Assembly: GCA_013397695.1 (NCBI GenBank)
Contig: VYZI01000107.1
Coordinates: 2,418,644 to 2,482,643 of the forward strand
Direction: 5' to 3'
Length of the DNA: 64,000 nt
Origin: Centropus unirufus
Lineage: Eukaryota; Chordata; Aves; Cuculiformes; Centropidae
The notes beneath the pieces were generated by a model. The model was not told the DNA's origin. It was given only the letters and a program-made list of their open reading frames with translations, and made no database searches. A program made the translations under genes and the position numbers. This document shows positions 12,798 through 27,100 of the stretch, piece by piece (within the stretch, counting starts at the first letter, position 1; the number at the start of each line of letters is the position of its first letter).

Positions 12798-15700
12798 GGG
12801 AGGTATTATTATTATAGCCTTTCTGAAGTTTACATGCAAAAGCCAGCTTGTTAATTGGGCAAGCTTTCTAACTGATGGCACTCACTGACTTTGAAGTTTT
12901 AAGAGATTTTGATATTAAATACAGTTTGGTGTATGTGTTGCTCTGCCCAGTAAGTTGCAACTTTGTGATGAACTCTGCTGTTTCTCATGGAGTCCTGGCT
13001 AGTACCACTTTGAAGCAATGTTTTGTTTTGTGGGTTAAATCTAAATGTGGAACTCTCAGGTTGGAAGGAAAAAAAAAATCACAGTTCCCATCACAATCAC
13101 AACACAAGACGGCAGCATACCTTGAGGTCTCCACCAAAGGTTGCTCCTTATCCTTCAGCACAGGTTTCAGATAGTCACTCTCTTCCTTGTCTCAGGTGAT
13201 CACAGATGCGGTGTGAAGGCAGACAAATAAAAGAACAATTAGATACAGCTGTAAAAACTGAAGTAAAAACCCTTACATTCCTACTGAGGTGAATATCTCT
13301 GCCTCCTTTTGAACTTCTATAACTTAACAAACTGCACCCATTCCAAAATTTCAGTCCTTTCACAGATTTTTTCATGTATTTATATCTACATATAAATAAT
13401 ATATGTGTAAAACACAAGGATGCATGTGCATGTAAGCAATTATCTACATTTCATCACACAAAAATTGCATAAAGTTCATGGCATGGATTGTCACGTTCAC
13501 CCCAGTCTCTGGATTGGGAACATGGTCCTCTGAATCATTGTCAGGATTCATCAGAATGTCCCACTGACCAGGAGTGCATGAGATTTCCACAGCAGTGAGG
13601 AGATCTTGAGCATTTAGGGGGAGAAAAGATTGCAGAACCATATTCTGATGCCTGGAGCTCCCACTGTAGAGTTTCTTAGAGTGCAATGATATTTGCCAGT
13701 ATTCAAAAATTTAATTTCTCCTTAGTAGCTCCAAGCCATTTCTTTGGAAAACTGAGTCAGAAGAGAGACCAAAACCAAGATATTATTTCTGCGTCTCATT
13801 TATAAATACTCAATTCCATAAGACAGCAGATTCAGAAAGCACTCCTAAGGATTGTCCTCATTAAGACATAAGACATCATCATGGAAATATGCCTTTTGCT
13901 GTTGGAGTGATTTCCCTGGATTACAACTGAGTGCGTACGCCAATGAGTTGGAAGGGTTCCCATAGCACAGGAGTGAAGTGCTTGAGGCATTCAGAGTTAT
14001 GCTTTAGCACATGTTAAATATACTCAAAAGGGAGTTCTTTTGGAGGTGGAGAGCACATTTTTGATAGTACTGAAGTGGTAGCAATAATCATAATTCTTTG
14101 AATACCAGAATACCTTTCATTCTCCTTCAAGTTATATGAAAATTAGAAACCTACAAACAATCTGCAAACAAACAAAAGATGAATAAAAAGTAAATGGTCA
14201 TGTTACCGAGGAAATCTCCAAAAAAAAATTAGCAACTTACACTGCTAACACCTTTCTGAAGGTCTATCAGTTCACCCAATTTACAATGTAAGCAAACCAA
14301 AGTACATGGTTTTTTTTCACTATTTTACTGCAAATCAGCAAAGGAATAGGACAGAGCTCGGTCCCTAAGTGCTTCAGAGTGAATCAGCTTTGAGAAATGC
14401 CTTTTACTGTATCTTTCTCACTATGGAGGTTCAACACTAGAGAATACAGGGCCAGACAGGCAGAATCCTCAGGTAATCAGCTCTGATTGTATTTGGTCCT
14501 TTTTACTTTCACCTCTGCTAAGGCTGTAGACAATAAGTGTAGAAGACTGCTTGAAACAGGTATTGGAGAAAATATCTATTTGCATGAGAAATTTGAGGAC
14601 ATATCATAAATAGCTGAGCTGAAAGAGTTCTATTTTTCTGTTGCAATAGCAAAATAAAATAAAAAAACCCAACAGAATAAGAATAAGTAAAGGACTAAGC
14701 CACTCTAAAGCTTTAAGGTATTCTGTAGCAATCCACTTCAAAATCCTATTTCCAGCTAAATTAGCTGTAATTTCATAATTAAATAATCAATCACAGAATT
14801 TCATTAAAAAGAAATATTTCCCTAAAACCATCTTTTCCCCTTTCTTTTTAACACTCCTAGTTATTTCTCTTTCACTTATGGGTTCTTACCCATTGGTTGG
14901 CAGGTAACAGCAACATATGCAGGATTTGATGTTCTTTCCCACTGTGCAAAGCTTTAGCACCACATCTGTGGGCAAATTTGACCACGCAATCTGCTTGTGT
15001 TCCATGAGTGGCTGTTTGCTTTCCATTGCACAACCCAAACTCCTCTCATTGGTATTAGTAGATGCAACACATCAATATTCAGCACAGTATCTGCAGCTTC
15101 CTCAGGTCTGCATTGCAACATGCTACCAATGACTGTTCTATCAGGTGTTCAAAGCAATTCTAGTCCTGTGATGTAATTTCACATTTCCAATTACTCTTTA
15201 CTATTCTATATATGTTTTATAGCTTTTCACCCCTTAGATGTCTCACTTGAAGTATGAAGTCTCCTGTGAAGTATCAACAAAATCACAGCAACAAAGTATT
15301 CAAGAAAGGGGCAACAAGTTAAAGTCCTGAGAGGAGCAGTTTCTTAAGAAAAATTAAGCTAGCTAAACGTGTTATGCTTGGCCCAAGAAAAACTAAAAAG
15401 CCTGTAAAGTAATGTCAAAGATAAACAGTGGAGAACTGCAAAGAGAAATATCACCGAAGGAAGTAGAATGGAACCAAGCAAAAGAAAGTTTTTATAAAAT
15501 ATCAAATCAAAACAGAACAACGGTGTAATTTGTCCCATGGGATGGCCCTGCGCCCCTGCCTCAAACATCTGGCACAGAGCAGCTCAACAGGCTGTGCCAG
15601 GGAACAATTCTTTCATGATAGGATAGGAAATGTATACATAGATATATATATATATATTGATGGGAGGGGGCAGGTGTATAATTTTCTTCTGTGGTAAAAT

Positions 15701-18700
15701 CCTCGAAGGAGGCCACATTCAGAGGTGAAAAGCCCTGGAATAAGGTCAGCGAGTAGAAGCTAGGTGTTCTAAGCATCTCTGAATGTTGGGTAGAGTACAC
15801 AAATATTGCATCTTGAATAAAAGATAGAGGGAGAATTAGGTACAATAAGCCTCTCTCTTCAACAGGTCGCTAATAAATAACATGGACATAATATTCATGA
15901 CCTACCTTAGGGAAAAAGTGTGCAGATCAGTTAACTGGCATTTCTGAAGCACTTTAGGGGCTTCAGAAAAATGGGATTTGTTACGTGAAGTGTCTCTGTT
16001 TAGGAATTACTAAACAAATATGGATGACAACAGGGAGCTTGGCAGCAGTTAGCCACTCCATGGAGTCCTCTATCTTTGCCATTTGGGTGGTTAAAATGAG
16101 GACTGTAAATGGGAACAAATAAACACACTTGTAATAGAAGAGGAAAACGCATATGGTAATGAGCCAGCAAAGTCTCAGCAAAGCCAAGGGGAGCAGTGAT
16201 GTGTAGCTCAGTAGCTGCCATAGCATGGCTGGAAAATTAGCTTCATACTATGCTAGGACGAACCAATTCTCCAGAGCTGCCATGGGCCCATAAAAGATGA
16301 GAGTATTGCTAATTAATTAATAGAAGTAACTCTCATTCCAGTGGACTGGGGGCAGTGGGAAAGCTCTTTGAGCCTTCCATCCTCCGACAGTAAAATGTGC
16401 CAAAAGAAATTCTGCAATCCCTTGCTGGAGTTACCCTGTTCTCTGCAATTTTTCTCCCTGACCAGCAAAGTATTGAACCATATTCCATGTCCTTTGCCCA
16501 TCTGGAATTGGGAACCTTGACTCTGAGATATGTATACAGAGTGAAATTGCCCTTTCTGTTCCTCTTTTATAAAGTAAGCAAAAAAAAAACATAAGGAAGC
16601 CTAGTACAGAGAAATTAGACTGCACCTTCCTTGTACTTATCACCATGTTTGCCTGACACGGTCACTCCTTAGCATCAGCTTTTCCTTAGCTCCACAGACA
16701 AACTGTGGCCCACTGCTCTATCATGGCTTACCTGGACACACTGTCCTCACTAACCACCCTCGCTCCAGTGGGGATGCTCCAGCAGCAGTAGAAGCACCAT
16801 CTTTCCCGGGACATGTTGCAGACCATTCTGATGTTTCATGTGATAAAAAACACATTTCCTCAGAAAATCCCTTAAATTATGGCTTTAGCAAGCTGTGAGT
16901 AAAAATGAGAGTTTCCAGCATACAGTTATTTGCCAGGAGACCTTGGGCAGCAGCACGCTACCCGCTAGACAGCAGAAGGTCACCTCCCATGTTTCTGCCC
17001 GCTTGTTTCCTCTCCGTGCTACACAGATATATTAGCATTTAGAGGACCTCTGGTCACGGAGAGTGGCACTGGTGCAGCTGAGATGGCTCCAGTTCACTGC
17101 ACGGTACAATTAGCTCTTACGCCTCAGTCCTACGTAAAAATAATGAAATACAAAGGATTGTTAATAGGCACTATATATAGTCCCTTGTCCACACTATAGT
17201 CTTTTGGGAACATCAATCCATCTAAAAAGCAGTTCATCTTCCAGGCCACAAGGGAGGTTCAGAACAAGTTAAGAAGTAAGATTCAGATCAAGCCCCAGCA
17301 CTGCCCAAGATTCTACACCAAACAGTCAATTAGGGGACTTTGGACACACATGAGTAAAAATCAGGACTCCATGGACTACCTGGCTTTTCTACACTCTATA
17401 TTACTGCAGGGCCTGCCCTTCACACACGTGAAGTGTGAAGGAAGGTGGCATCTTCACCACACAGCTTTTTCTCACCAGAACCTTCTACTTTTTTAACAGT
17501 CACAACTGAGCCACATTATTCCTGCCTGTCCTTCTCCTAACACCCTTTCTCTTCTGGTGTACCATGTTTTTATACTGCCAAGCTGCAAAGGGCTGAAGGT
17601 CTAGTAGAAATAAGAAACTCCACGCAAACCTAAGCCTCTGTTGCCTGCTTTGAAGCCTCATTCTGCAATGCCATGTTCCACCGTGCCAGAGCAGTCTGGT
17701 CACACATGTGCATCGAGACAAGATCTTTGCTTTTGTCTACTCAGAACTACAGCCCTCTTTCCCTCTTCTGCAAAGAGCAACTGTATGTTCAGTGGCTGGC
17801 TGCGTGATATCCACCAGAGATACAAAGAAATCAATTGTGTCCCCAACATGTTGCCCTTTTTCTACTGGATGGAACTGGCCCCCAAATCCTTATTTTTCCC
17901 ACAAAAATCTCCTTGAAAAAAATTTTGACCAAGAGTTTAAAAGCATCTTGAAAAGAAATATTTTGTTTTCTTTAGACCTCCAACTTTCATGGAGGAGTGA
18001 GTATTGCAAATGAAAACTTTAGTTGCTTTTATTGACCACCTGGGTCATTAAAGGAATAGGCAGTGAGGGAAGGGTTTTTAATTTGTCTCCATGGAAAGAA
18101 AGTGGAAGAGGAGGGAGAAAAAAAACGAGACAGGGAGGCAAAGCTAAAAATAAAGCTATTTTTCATTATTTTACATTAATTTTCTTTTCATAGGAAAACA
18201 GCATTTCAAAGTTAGTTTTCCTTCAGAAGCCTTTCATTAGGAAGAGTCACATTTGTGTGACATTACCTGTACATATTTTTTCCTCGCCAATGATTTATAA
18301 CTAGTTTATTTATTTGTGATATAGCAGCTTAGTTTGCTAAGCTTGATTAAACCAGCTTATGGTTTCATTCTTTTAGGTTTTGTAGCTCCAGTATCAATTG
18401 ATCTAGAAAGCAATTTGCGACAGGAGAGCAAAATAAGAGAGTTACAGCCTAAAAAGATGCCAAATAAACCATTTAATATCCACCCATAAATACAAGAGTA
18501 TCTGTCCTTTCTGCACTCCTGCTATAAAATAGAAATCTGCCTTACTACCAGCTATTGACCATAAAAGGTGCACTTTGGCTTCCTGCTTTTCTGAAGTATT
18601 ATATCACCACATCCTTCTACTCTACCACATCCACTTGTGTACAAGACCTCTGGCAGAGCACTCACTTTTCTGATTCAGAAATAATTTTCCAGCATAATTA

Positions 18701-21700
18701 CAAGATGTTCTCCATTAGAAAGATGTATGTGCATGGCCAGTTCCAGACATATTGGCTTTTCTTTTTATGTGTAAACAAGCTCAGCTATACAAATTTCCAT
18801 GATAAATAGCCTTGTGGCCAGCAAATCCTCTGAAGCTTGCGCACAAAGCATTATTCACCACAAGTTTTTAAAAGACACAGCCAAATGTTTTATACTTCAT
18901 CCAGCTTGAAGAAAAAGCATAAGCACATGGAAAGAGGGCTGCCTGGTCAATGTGTGCTAGGCTGCTTCTTTGGGGATGAAGTTTGTATACCTACTTCTTT
19001 CCTTTGCAGAGAAACTCTGACACTTTCCTGTCATGAAATGATCATCCTATGCCGATCTATCTCTTGTAGGATTTTTATTCTATGGGACAACACTACAATC
19101 CACACATTTCTGAGAAAAAAAATAGCAGCAATATGCAAGGCCTCTGGTGCAGTCTATGAAACATTAGGCACTTGCCTCATATTGATGTGTGTTCAGAACT
19201 GGGATAAAGGAGGTAAAATTAATATGCATTTCCTTCTCAAAAAGACAGGTTCATTGTAAGATGTGTTTGCCTATTCCAATTCACTACAATTTTGCAGAAG
19301 AAAGGGATACCATTGCTATTGTCATTTGGACTTCATGGCATAGAGGTGAGGAAGCACAGTCAGACATCCTGTGTGTTTAATGATGTGAAAATATTCTTGA
19401 AGGATGTGAACAGCACCAGAAAAAAAAATGTTGTGCTTTACCAACATCTGGCTAATATGGTTAAATTCCCTTTTTTAATTAAATAGCTGGTTACTGGAAA
19501 GAACTTCTGAAAACAGGGTCCACCTGAAGGCAGTGAATACCTTTAGCAGTTTTTAAATAAGGCAATAACTCCATTAACTTACAAGTGATTCTGTTCTTCT
19601 TTGGTAATAAACTGCAAATCTCTTGCAGCTGAATCTTCTCTCTCCTTCAGACCTAGAAAAGAAAACTTGCAGAAAAATCTCCCAGCAGTCTGAAGAAGAA
19701 AAATATTTGTGGAAAAATAACAGTAGCAAGCCACCCCTGTCCTAAAACTAGGGAGAAAAAAGGCCAGTTTTAGTCAAACCACGTGTTGCTGACCCAAGGC
19801 ATATACTGATAGGGAGCAAAATCTCAGGTCTTTCATGGAGTTGGTATCAACACACAACCAACAAATACAGAATGGCCATGTAATGTATTTGTGATGAGAC
19901 ACTCAGCTGAAGCTGCAGGTTCTCCTCTTCCTCATGGCGTATAAGCAATGCCAGAGGTCAAGGTAAATTTACTGGGATAACGTACATCATACAGGTACAA
20001 ATTTGCTTGCTGTGCTCTTGCAAAGACCAGTCTACACAGAGCTCCAAGGCTTAATTCAAGCACTTGAAACCAATGCTAAACATGAGCATGTGGGATCCTG
20101 TGCCCGGTATGTATACCAACACACCTACATCCTTTCACCAAGTTATTCTATGTATCATCATATGAGGATTGGGACCTAAATGATAAAGACAGAAGTTCTC
20201 AGGTAGTTCTTTCACATCTCCTTATCATTTTTGAGAACTTAGAGCATCCATAATGGTTTCCAAAATTGTGAAGTCTATTTCACCCAAGCAGAGGAATGTT
20301 AAGAGAGAGATAGAATGAAAGCGTAGGAAATAAATCCTTGACTAAGTGGCACTACAGCTCCTGAGGTTGAAAGAGCTCTGAGTGAGGGCAATTTTCCCTC
20401 TAAAATACTGACAGAGAGCAAAAGAGTCAAGGTGCCTCTCTTTGGCCCCCCAAAAGCTCTGAGAGAAGACCAGGATGACATCAGAAACGTCAGAGATCCC
20501 TCTTTTGGAATCCCAACCTCTCTTTACTGCCCTGCCCCCAACTGCTCATAGCATCAGAGAAGGAAGGACAAGATAAAGCCAGGCAAAATGAAAAATCAGT
20601 TGCCAGATTTTGCATCTCAGTGAATTTATTGACATGGTCCAGGATTAGGTGCAAAGGAGTGGGAGAAGAGAAAAAAAAGGAGGGGAACCCCCACACAAAC
20701 AACTTTATGATGGCATTAGTCACTAAGTGGGAAAGAAAGGTCAGCAGCTTTTGTGCTCTCCACACCTTTTTAAATAGCAAGTCAGTAGAGTATCCATTTA
20801 AAGCAGATAAGCCTAGATATTTCTATTAGGACTTACTGGAAGCAAGTTGGTAGTGCTATTGATTTTCTATGCCCATTATCCAATAGTTGCTCTTCAAGGG
20901 CTTCTTTTCTTGGTTTTTTTTTTCAAGAGAATACAAAGGTACTACCATCACACAGTGACTGCCCCCTTGATAATTATCAGAGCATTGTTGAGACACTGGA
21001 CCCTGGTAAACAGAAAAAAGGCTGGAAATGTGACTATCCTGCCTTAAAAAATAATTTTCATAAAGAAATTGTGCCAATTGGACAGTATTTTCCAGTCTTA
21101 CAAACTTCCCAGGCTTTTAAACATTTATCTCAGCAGGTAGCAAAGCTTTCCTCTTCTGTATTTATTATGTGACTGTCTTCATTTATTGTTTGCAGGGGTT
21201 GCTTTCATAGGTGACCAATGTTTGTTTTGAAAGATTCATTATCAGTCACGTGCCAGTGCACAAGACATCTTATCATTGAAGGGCAGGAGATTTTACCCAA
21301 ATATAGCTGTCCTCCAAGTGTCTAACACGGAGTCAGTGTAAAGCTACTTTGTCAGAGATATTGTTTTACATTAATACTTTTTTCTTTACAAACAAATAGG
21401 GTACCTCTGCCTTGACTCGTAATCATGGAGAGAGGTGAATTTGCAACCAGTCTTTATAGCAAACTTGGCATCTCTCCCTCATCCTCAAGAAAAAAAAAAT
21501 CTTTACGTTAACATTCAGTTGTTTACATTCTCACTACACATACAAGAAAATGATAACTGAAATTTCTTGTTTATTAGAATATTCACAATTTAGTCACGGT
21601 GTTCATTTAGGTACATTGAAATGGAATTTGTACAGGAATTATGTGCATGAGCACACTTAAGCACACCCTCCACACATGGCATCAGACACTGCAGGCATCC

Positions 21701-22200
21701 AGTGAAAAAGCATTTTAAAATTAAAAAATAACAGAGACTAAAAAGAAGTCTGAAAAAAAGAATTGACCTGTTTCTCTCTGCATCCATCAGGACACCTGAG
21801 CTGGTGGGATGTCCCTGACCATATGCACCAGGAAAATACCCATCCCGCATGAATAAACCCCTCAGGACAGCTACCCAGGAAAGTGCTCTATATGTAGACT
21901 TCTGGTGGCTAGATTTACCATAAGTTAAAAATAAACCAAGGAGAAAACAAGAAGCAAGGTCTTTGCGGGATGTTTCAAAGGTGGAGGAATTTGTAAGTAT
22001 TTTATCTCACGTCTCCAAAGCAGCAGAGCTGCTTCCCAGTGTAGGCAGGTGTTATGGAGTAGTGGGTTGAATCTGGCATCTCCTCTACAAAGCAGGCTCA
22101 ACAATGTTAATCACACACTTCCATGAAGACACTCTCCTAGCTAGAAATGAGGCTGCTTTCATGAAGAAGATGACGATGGCCACTCAGGGAGGCAGCTGGT
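12798..22200. other. Noncoding stretch, no gene recognised
   Basis: About 9 kb of AT-rich DNA with only short open frames and one AT microsatellite. A block at 18285-18370, rich in TAAT and TTTAT motifs, reads like conserved noncoding sequence, but nothing here proves it. Confidence 0.55.
15642..15657 (+). repeat. (AT)8 microsatellite
   Basis: Eight perfect AT units, preceded by tgtatacatag. Confidence 0.9.
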
Positions 22201-22202
22201 TA

Positions 22203-22225
22203 GGGAAGCGGGGCGGGAGGGAGGG
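22203..22225 (+). other. G-quadruplex motif
   Basis: Four G-runs at 22210-22213, 22215-22217, 22219-22221 and 22223-22225 are separated by single bases, with a fifth GGG at 22203-22205. Single-base loops give among the most stable parallel G-quadruplexes. No gene start was recognised beside it. Confidence 0.6.
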
Positions 22226-22877
22226 CTGCTCCCCAGGGCTGTCTCCATCCATCCCCCCACAAACATGACCATTAATTGGTTCCTAAATCTGGACAACCAG
22301 GTTGTCCCAGCTAAGAACAAGTAAGGATTTGGGCACCACAGTGCCCAAGGGGCATGCTAACTATGGTCACACTTCTCCAGCCACTCTCGCCCCAGCGAGG
22401 GGTGCCCCAGCACCCCTCTTCTTCCCCCATCCCCACCTACAGCTGTGGCCCACAGGGACACCCATAGCAGCAGTATTTCCCCAAAAATCACCTTCTGTCT
22501 CTCAGGAGTGGTGTCTTGCCCCCATAATAGGGCTGTGATGGCATGCTTTCCTACAGAGACCACCACTGGACACACTCACTTGCAACGCGTGGCGGCTTCC
22601 CACCAGCAATGTCTGTCAGGGCATGAGGCTCACCTCATCCAGAAACACTGGCTTTCCTTACTAGGATATCAATCTAGCTTGCAAAGTGCCTTATTTAAAA
22701 AAATATGTATAAAAAAAATAAAAAAGAATATTCTCATTAGAAGGCAGCAAACCAACGCAACCATTAAAACACATCCACATAGAAAGATAAATACTAAATT
22801 AAACTCACAGCAATTGGATTATTAGACTTGTCAAATCACAAAAAGAATCATTTTAGGGAGAAGCATACCTCCAGCTA

Positions 22878-23013
22878 TTAGCTAATTTTCCAGTACACTA
22901 AGTCAGGTTATTTGCTGGTGGATTTTGCCATGTTTGATTACCAATCAGTTAAAAAACAACCCCCTTCCTTTGGAACTTCTGGCTGTCCACAGGCATTTCT
23001 CCAAAGATAATGC
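22878..23013 (+). repeat. Left copy of a diverged local duplication
   Basis: About 130 bp closely resembling 23979-24105. Shared landmarks in the same order: attttccagtac, ggtggattttg.catg.ttgatta.caatc, a run of A, then ctttgga and ttcctgcc/ttctggctg and catttctcc/catttcccc. Identity is roughly 70-75 percent by eye. The family is not recognised. An open frame of 110 codons (22925-23257, plus) overlaps this copy but resembles nothing I know. Confidence 0.6.
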
Positions 23014-23978
23014 AAGCAGGATTTTAATAAACTGTTTGCTTCAGCTGCCCAATAGACAATTAATTCCTAAACCACTAATACTGGATTTGCGCCTGTGCTT
23101 GGATGAGAGGAAATCCGAGATATTGGAAAGCAATAAGGAAATATCCTTGTTCGTGCTCAAATACCCTTTGCTACATGCAAATATGGCTAAGTATGTGAAG
23201 AGGCTGCCACTGAAAAGTCAGCACAAATGTCTGCAGCTAATCAAAAATAGCTTATGAGCAAAATTGAAGTGAACATTTCATGCTGCTACTAGGAATGCAA
23301 AGTAGAGTTTCTGGATTGGACTGGCTCCAGGCCAGTGACAAATGGATTTTCTAGAGCCACCAAGTTTATAATAGATTTTCGTTCCAGAGGAAAGTTGTGA
23401 GCAGGAGGTAGAATCGTTTCCAACGCGCATCTCCATAGCTCTCCCCTTAACAGGTCAGGATCCAGGCGCCCACAGATATCCCACCCTTACTTCCATTTGT
23501 GTCCCACAGGTGGCGTCTGTCTCTCTTACAAACACAGCAACGATCTTGCCTGGTCCGGGAGCTGATCTGGAAGGCATCCAAGCAGCACCCCCGTGAATGG
23601 CAGACTACATATTTTGAAAAGGATTTCCCGAAATGCTCTAAAATTTGGCTTAACTCCCACTGAATTCACAGTTAAGTCAATGGTGGGCGTCTTGAAAAAA
23701 AGACATCCACGGCACCCAGAAAGAACAAATTTTGGACAGTGTCAATGCTTCCTTTGGGCAGATGGGGCGGGGGGGGAAGGCATTGCCTGCTCCAGCACTT
23801 GCTCCACCTCTCCTTGCACACAGTCACCTTCGAGAGACCTTCTCTTCTTCTCTCAGTCCTGTGCGGTCCCTCCTGCGCAAAGCTACTGGTGCAGAACCAT
23901 CATTATGAGCTGGCAGCACTTCAGACCCAGTTTCTGTAGGAATAAACTCACAAGGAGTAAGGCAGTGAGAAGTCAGAG

Positions 23979-24105
23979 AATAGATAATTTTCCAGTACTC
24001 TCAGTAAGGTCATTTGCTTGGTGGATTTTGACATGCTTGATTATCAATCTGATAAAAAAAAAATTCTTTGGAAGGACTGGTTTCCTGCCACCATTTCCCC
24101 AAATT
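23979..24105 (+). repeat. Right copy of a diverged local duplication
   Basis: Direct-orientation partner of 22878-23013, 1.1 kb away. It could be an old tandem duplication or two members of an old dispersed repeat. Weak similarity may extend some 40 bp to the left of both copies. Confidence 0.6.
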
Positions 24106-27100
24106 ATGTTGTCCTGAGGACATTGTGTAAGTACCAGCTTATATACAGTAGGAGCCCAGCAAAGAGTCAGAACATCTGCAACAGCAGCAGCATCGATAGA
24201 TTAGGATCTTAGTACCAGGCATAAACTGATCTCAAAGCAGACTGTTCTCAGCTTATTGATCCCTGAGCCTTTTGTTCTAATGGATCGAAACTTCAAGATT
24301 CCCAACCACCTAGCTTACTCCTGCTGGGTTCATATTTGGGCAAGTTTCTTGCCCATATTACTGTGTCCTCTTGCAGTCACCATCTACTTTGAAGGTGAGA
24401 TAGGAAGAACTGTAAAGAACTGAGAAAATACAAGTCTTCCCTGTGCACCCTCCATCTTTCCTCTTCGGTCTCAGTCAAGTCTCTTCCTCCTTCGGGCTAC
24501 CTGTGCCCCCTTGCTCTCCTCCCCCAGTAATACATCCCACTGCAAAGTTGTGAAGCTGTGAAGTCCAATTCCACTCATGCCTGTGACAGGGCATTTGCTG
24601 CTCCTCACAGGTCATATCCTCAGAGATGCTGATCACCTCCCCTCACCCACAGAGCTGGAGACTCCTGTTTCTCCCTGAAAACCCGATTGCCTTAAGACAT
24701 GACAGTGGCTATGGCAGAGATTCTGAGAAAATGGTAGGTCCCTCATTCCCCTGGAGCACTGGCAGCTCCACTGGTGGCAAAAAGAAATTTCACTCAGGCT
24801 GAGCAAGAGAAAAATGGCAAGTCATGATTAATAACAAAGTCATAATAAAACCACGCTAGCTGGCAACAGCATCGTCTGTCAGTGGGCTGGATTTGCAGGG
24901 AGGCAACCTGCTGTCGTCTGTGTCTTGAAAAACTCAGAGGATTGGATGATAATACATATCTGTACAATGCGAATGCCAGCACACCTCCTCCTTCCCCTAC
25001 CCTTTTTCTTTGCCAACACAAGGCTTACGTCGTACCTAAAGACAAATCACAGCATCTGACACAGTGCTGGCCATCATTTTGGCAAAAGGCAGTGGCTGGC
25101 CTAGTGGTCTGCAGAACAAAAAATACAATTTTCCGGGACTCACTCTGAAGAATTTAACATTATTGACTTTCATCTTTTGAGTTTGGCACAGAGGGGTTCA
25201 CAGAAGACACACCTTGGGAAATGGATTTCACAGGGAGGATGTGCAACAAGGGAAGGAAATGTGAAACACGTGTGATGATTCATAGCTACAGATATTATAT
25301 TTTTTGAAGAGAAGTCAATTTTAAAGACATTACCACCCCTTGAAATCACATGCAATCAAAGCCTGCAGGACTTTAAGCTCCTCAGATGTCACCTGTAAAC
25401 ACTATCTTGTGATATCCTGTGAAGTGGCCTTTGGAATGCTCAATATACCAGCTCAGCTTGATACCAAGCGAGTAACTTGACAGTTGTTCCAGGTTGTCAG
25501 CCATCCAACAAAACTATAAGACCACTGTAACAGCAAGTCACTTAGAGGTAAAGCTTTGACCTGCTTGCTGCACATATCCGACCAGTCCAGGTGACAGGTA
25601 GCTCAGGTAAATACTTTTGCCTGGATTACATCATGCTTTTGAGAAATTAATAGAAAAGAAAAGCATGCGATGACATACAGAAACCTGCAGAAGCTAGTCT
25701 TTCCTAGGATCACTTCTCAATATGGACATGCTGAATATGATCAAACTGTACACAGATGCATTTATTATTACTTTACCATTGATGTTTGTGTATGCTCAGT
25801 TCTTACTGTTGAGTTTAAACAATACTTTAGTTTACTGAATGTCACTGATCATAGCTAGTATAAAACCTAATAGACTATTCTGTGTAGATGTTAAAAGTCT
25901 GGAGAACTATAATATTTTACAAACAATTCTGAGATTTTCATGTTTCTGCCATTCAAAAAAAGAGGATGAATTATTTGGAACAGCATATTGAAAAGAGAGT
26001 GAAAATATAATTCTGTACCAACTAGAAGGAGACTGTCTTTGGAATATAAATTAATTTCATGGATTTCAGATTGCTTTTTATACTCACACACTTGAGACTC
26101 CTTCCCCCACCTCCACGCAAGAGAACAAGTAGGGACAGAACTTCTAACATTTTTTTTTAAGAAACTTTTGGCATAGCAGATGACATAAAATGTGTTAGCT
26201 GCCTACATTTGCAGAGATGCACAGTGAACTTTAGTAATGTGCTATGAGCTGAATTAAATTGTCTGCCAAAAGCAAGTAAACTTTTCTAGACAATCTGTTA
26301 TTTGACACACTATAACCAGTAAAGCCTGTTGTACCATCTGCTCTGTATAAAGTGCATGGTACATGTTTTGCATGGTTTCTAAACTTAGAAGTGAGCCAGA
26401 GTCAACATTTCTACAGTGGGGATCCCCTATAAGAAATTCTATCAACAACTCTTGCCCTTTCACCTTCATATCCAAGATCCAAGAAAATCCCTTTCCCTCT
26501 GGACTTCATTACCCTGCCAGACAAGCTCTACACCATCAGGACAATCAAGTCTTTTCGAACTATATCTTGCAGGTGATCTCATGAGTAACCATAAGGACTA
26601 AGAAAGCACTGAAATCAAACCAGTGGCTCTTCACGTTCTGTAACACTACTAGGATGCAAGCTTTTCAGGTATTTGTATATAGAAATTATGTCCTTATTTC
26701 TCTTGCCTAAGGGAAAGAGCCTTGGTGTGAAAACTGTAATGCTCTTGTCTCTGCTGTAATTGTCCCAGAAAGAACCTCCAAGATTTGCCTTAAATGTCCA
26801 GCCTTCTGTCACTGTTGGCTATCAATGAAGGCCATCATCATGACAATATTTCTCATACAGAGATGTGTGCACAAAACCTGCAGAGGACAAACAGAACAAA
26901 CTCAGTGTCACAACTGTGAGGTATGTCATACACATACCTAATCCTACTTGCACGCTGCAAACTTGGCATGTCCAAGAGAAGCTACATCGCTACCTAAGAC
27001 GATACAGCAGAGGATCCATTCCCACTAGTGCCAGCTGGGAGACTGGTATCTACAAATCACACACACCCCAATAAAAAATGCCAGTGTACAAGTGTTGCAT

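Noticed and set aside
23593..24117. 174-codon open frame on the plus strand
   Set aside because: It has no recognisable domain, spans a repeat-like segment and the right copy of the local duplication, and its composition looks random.
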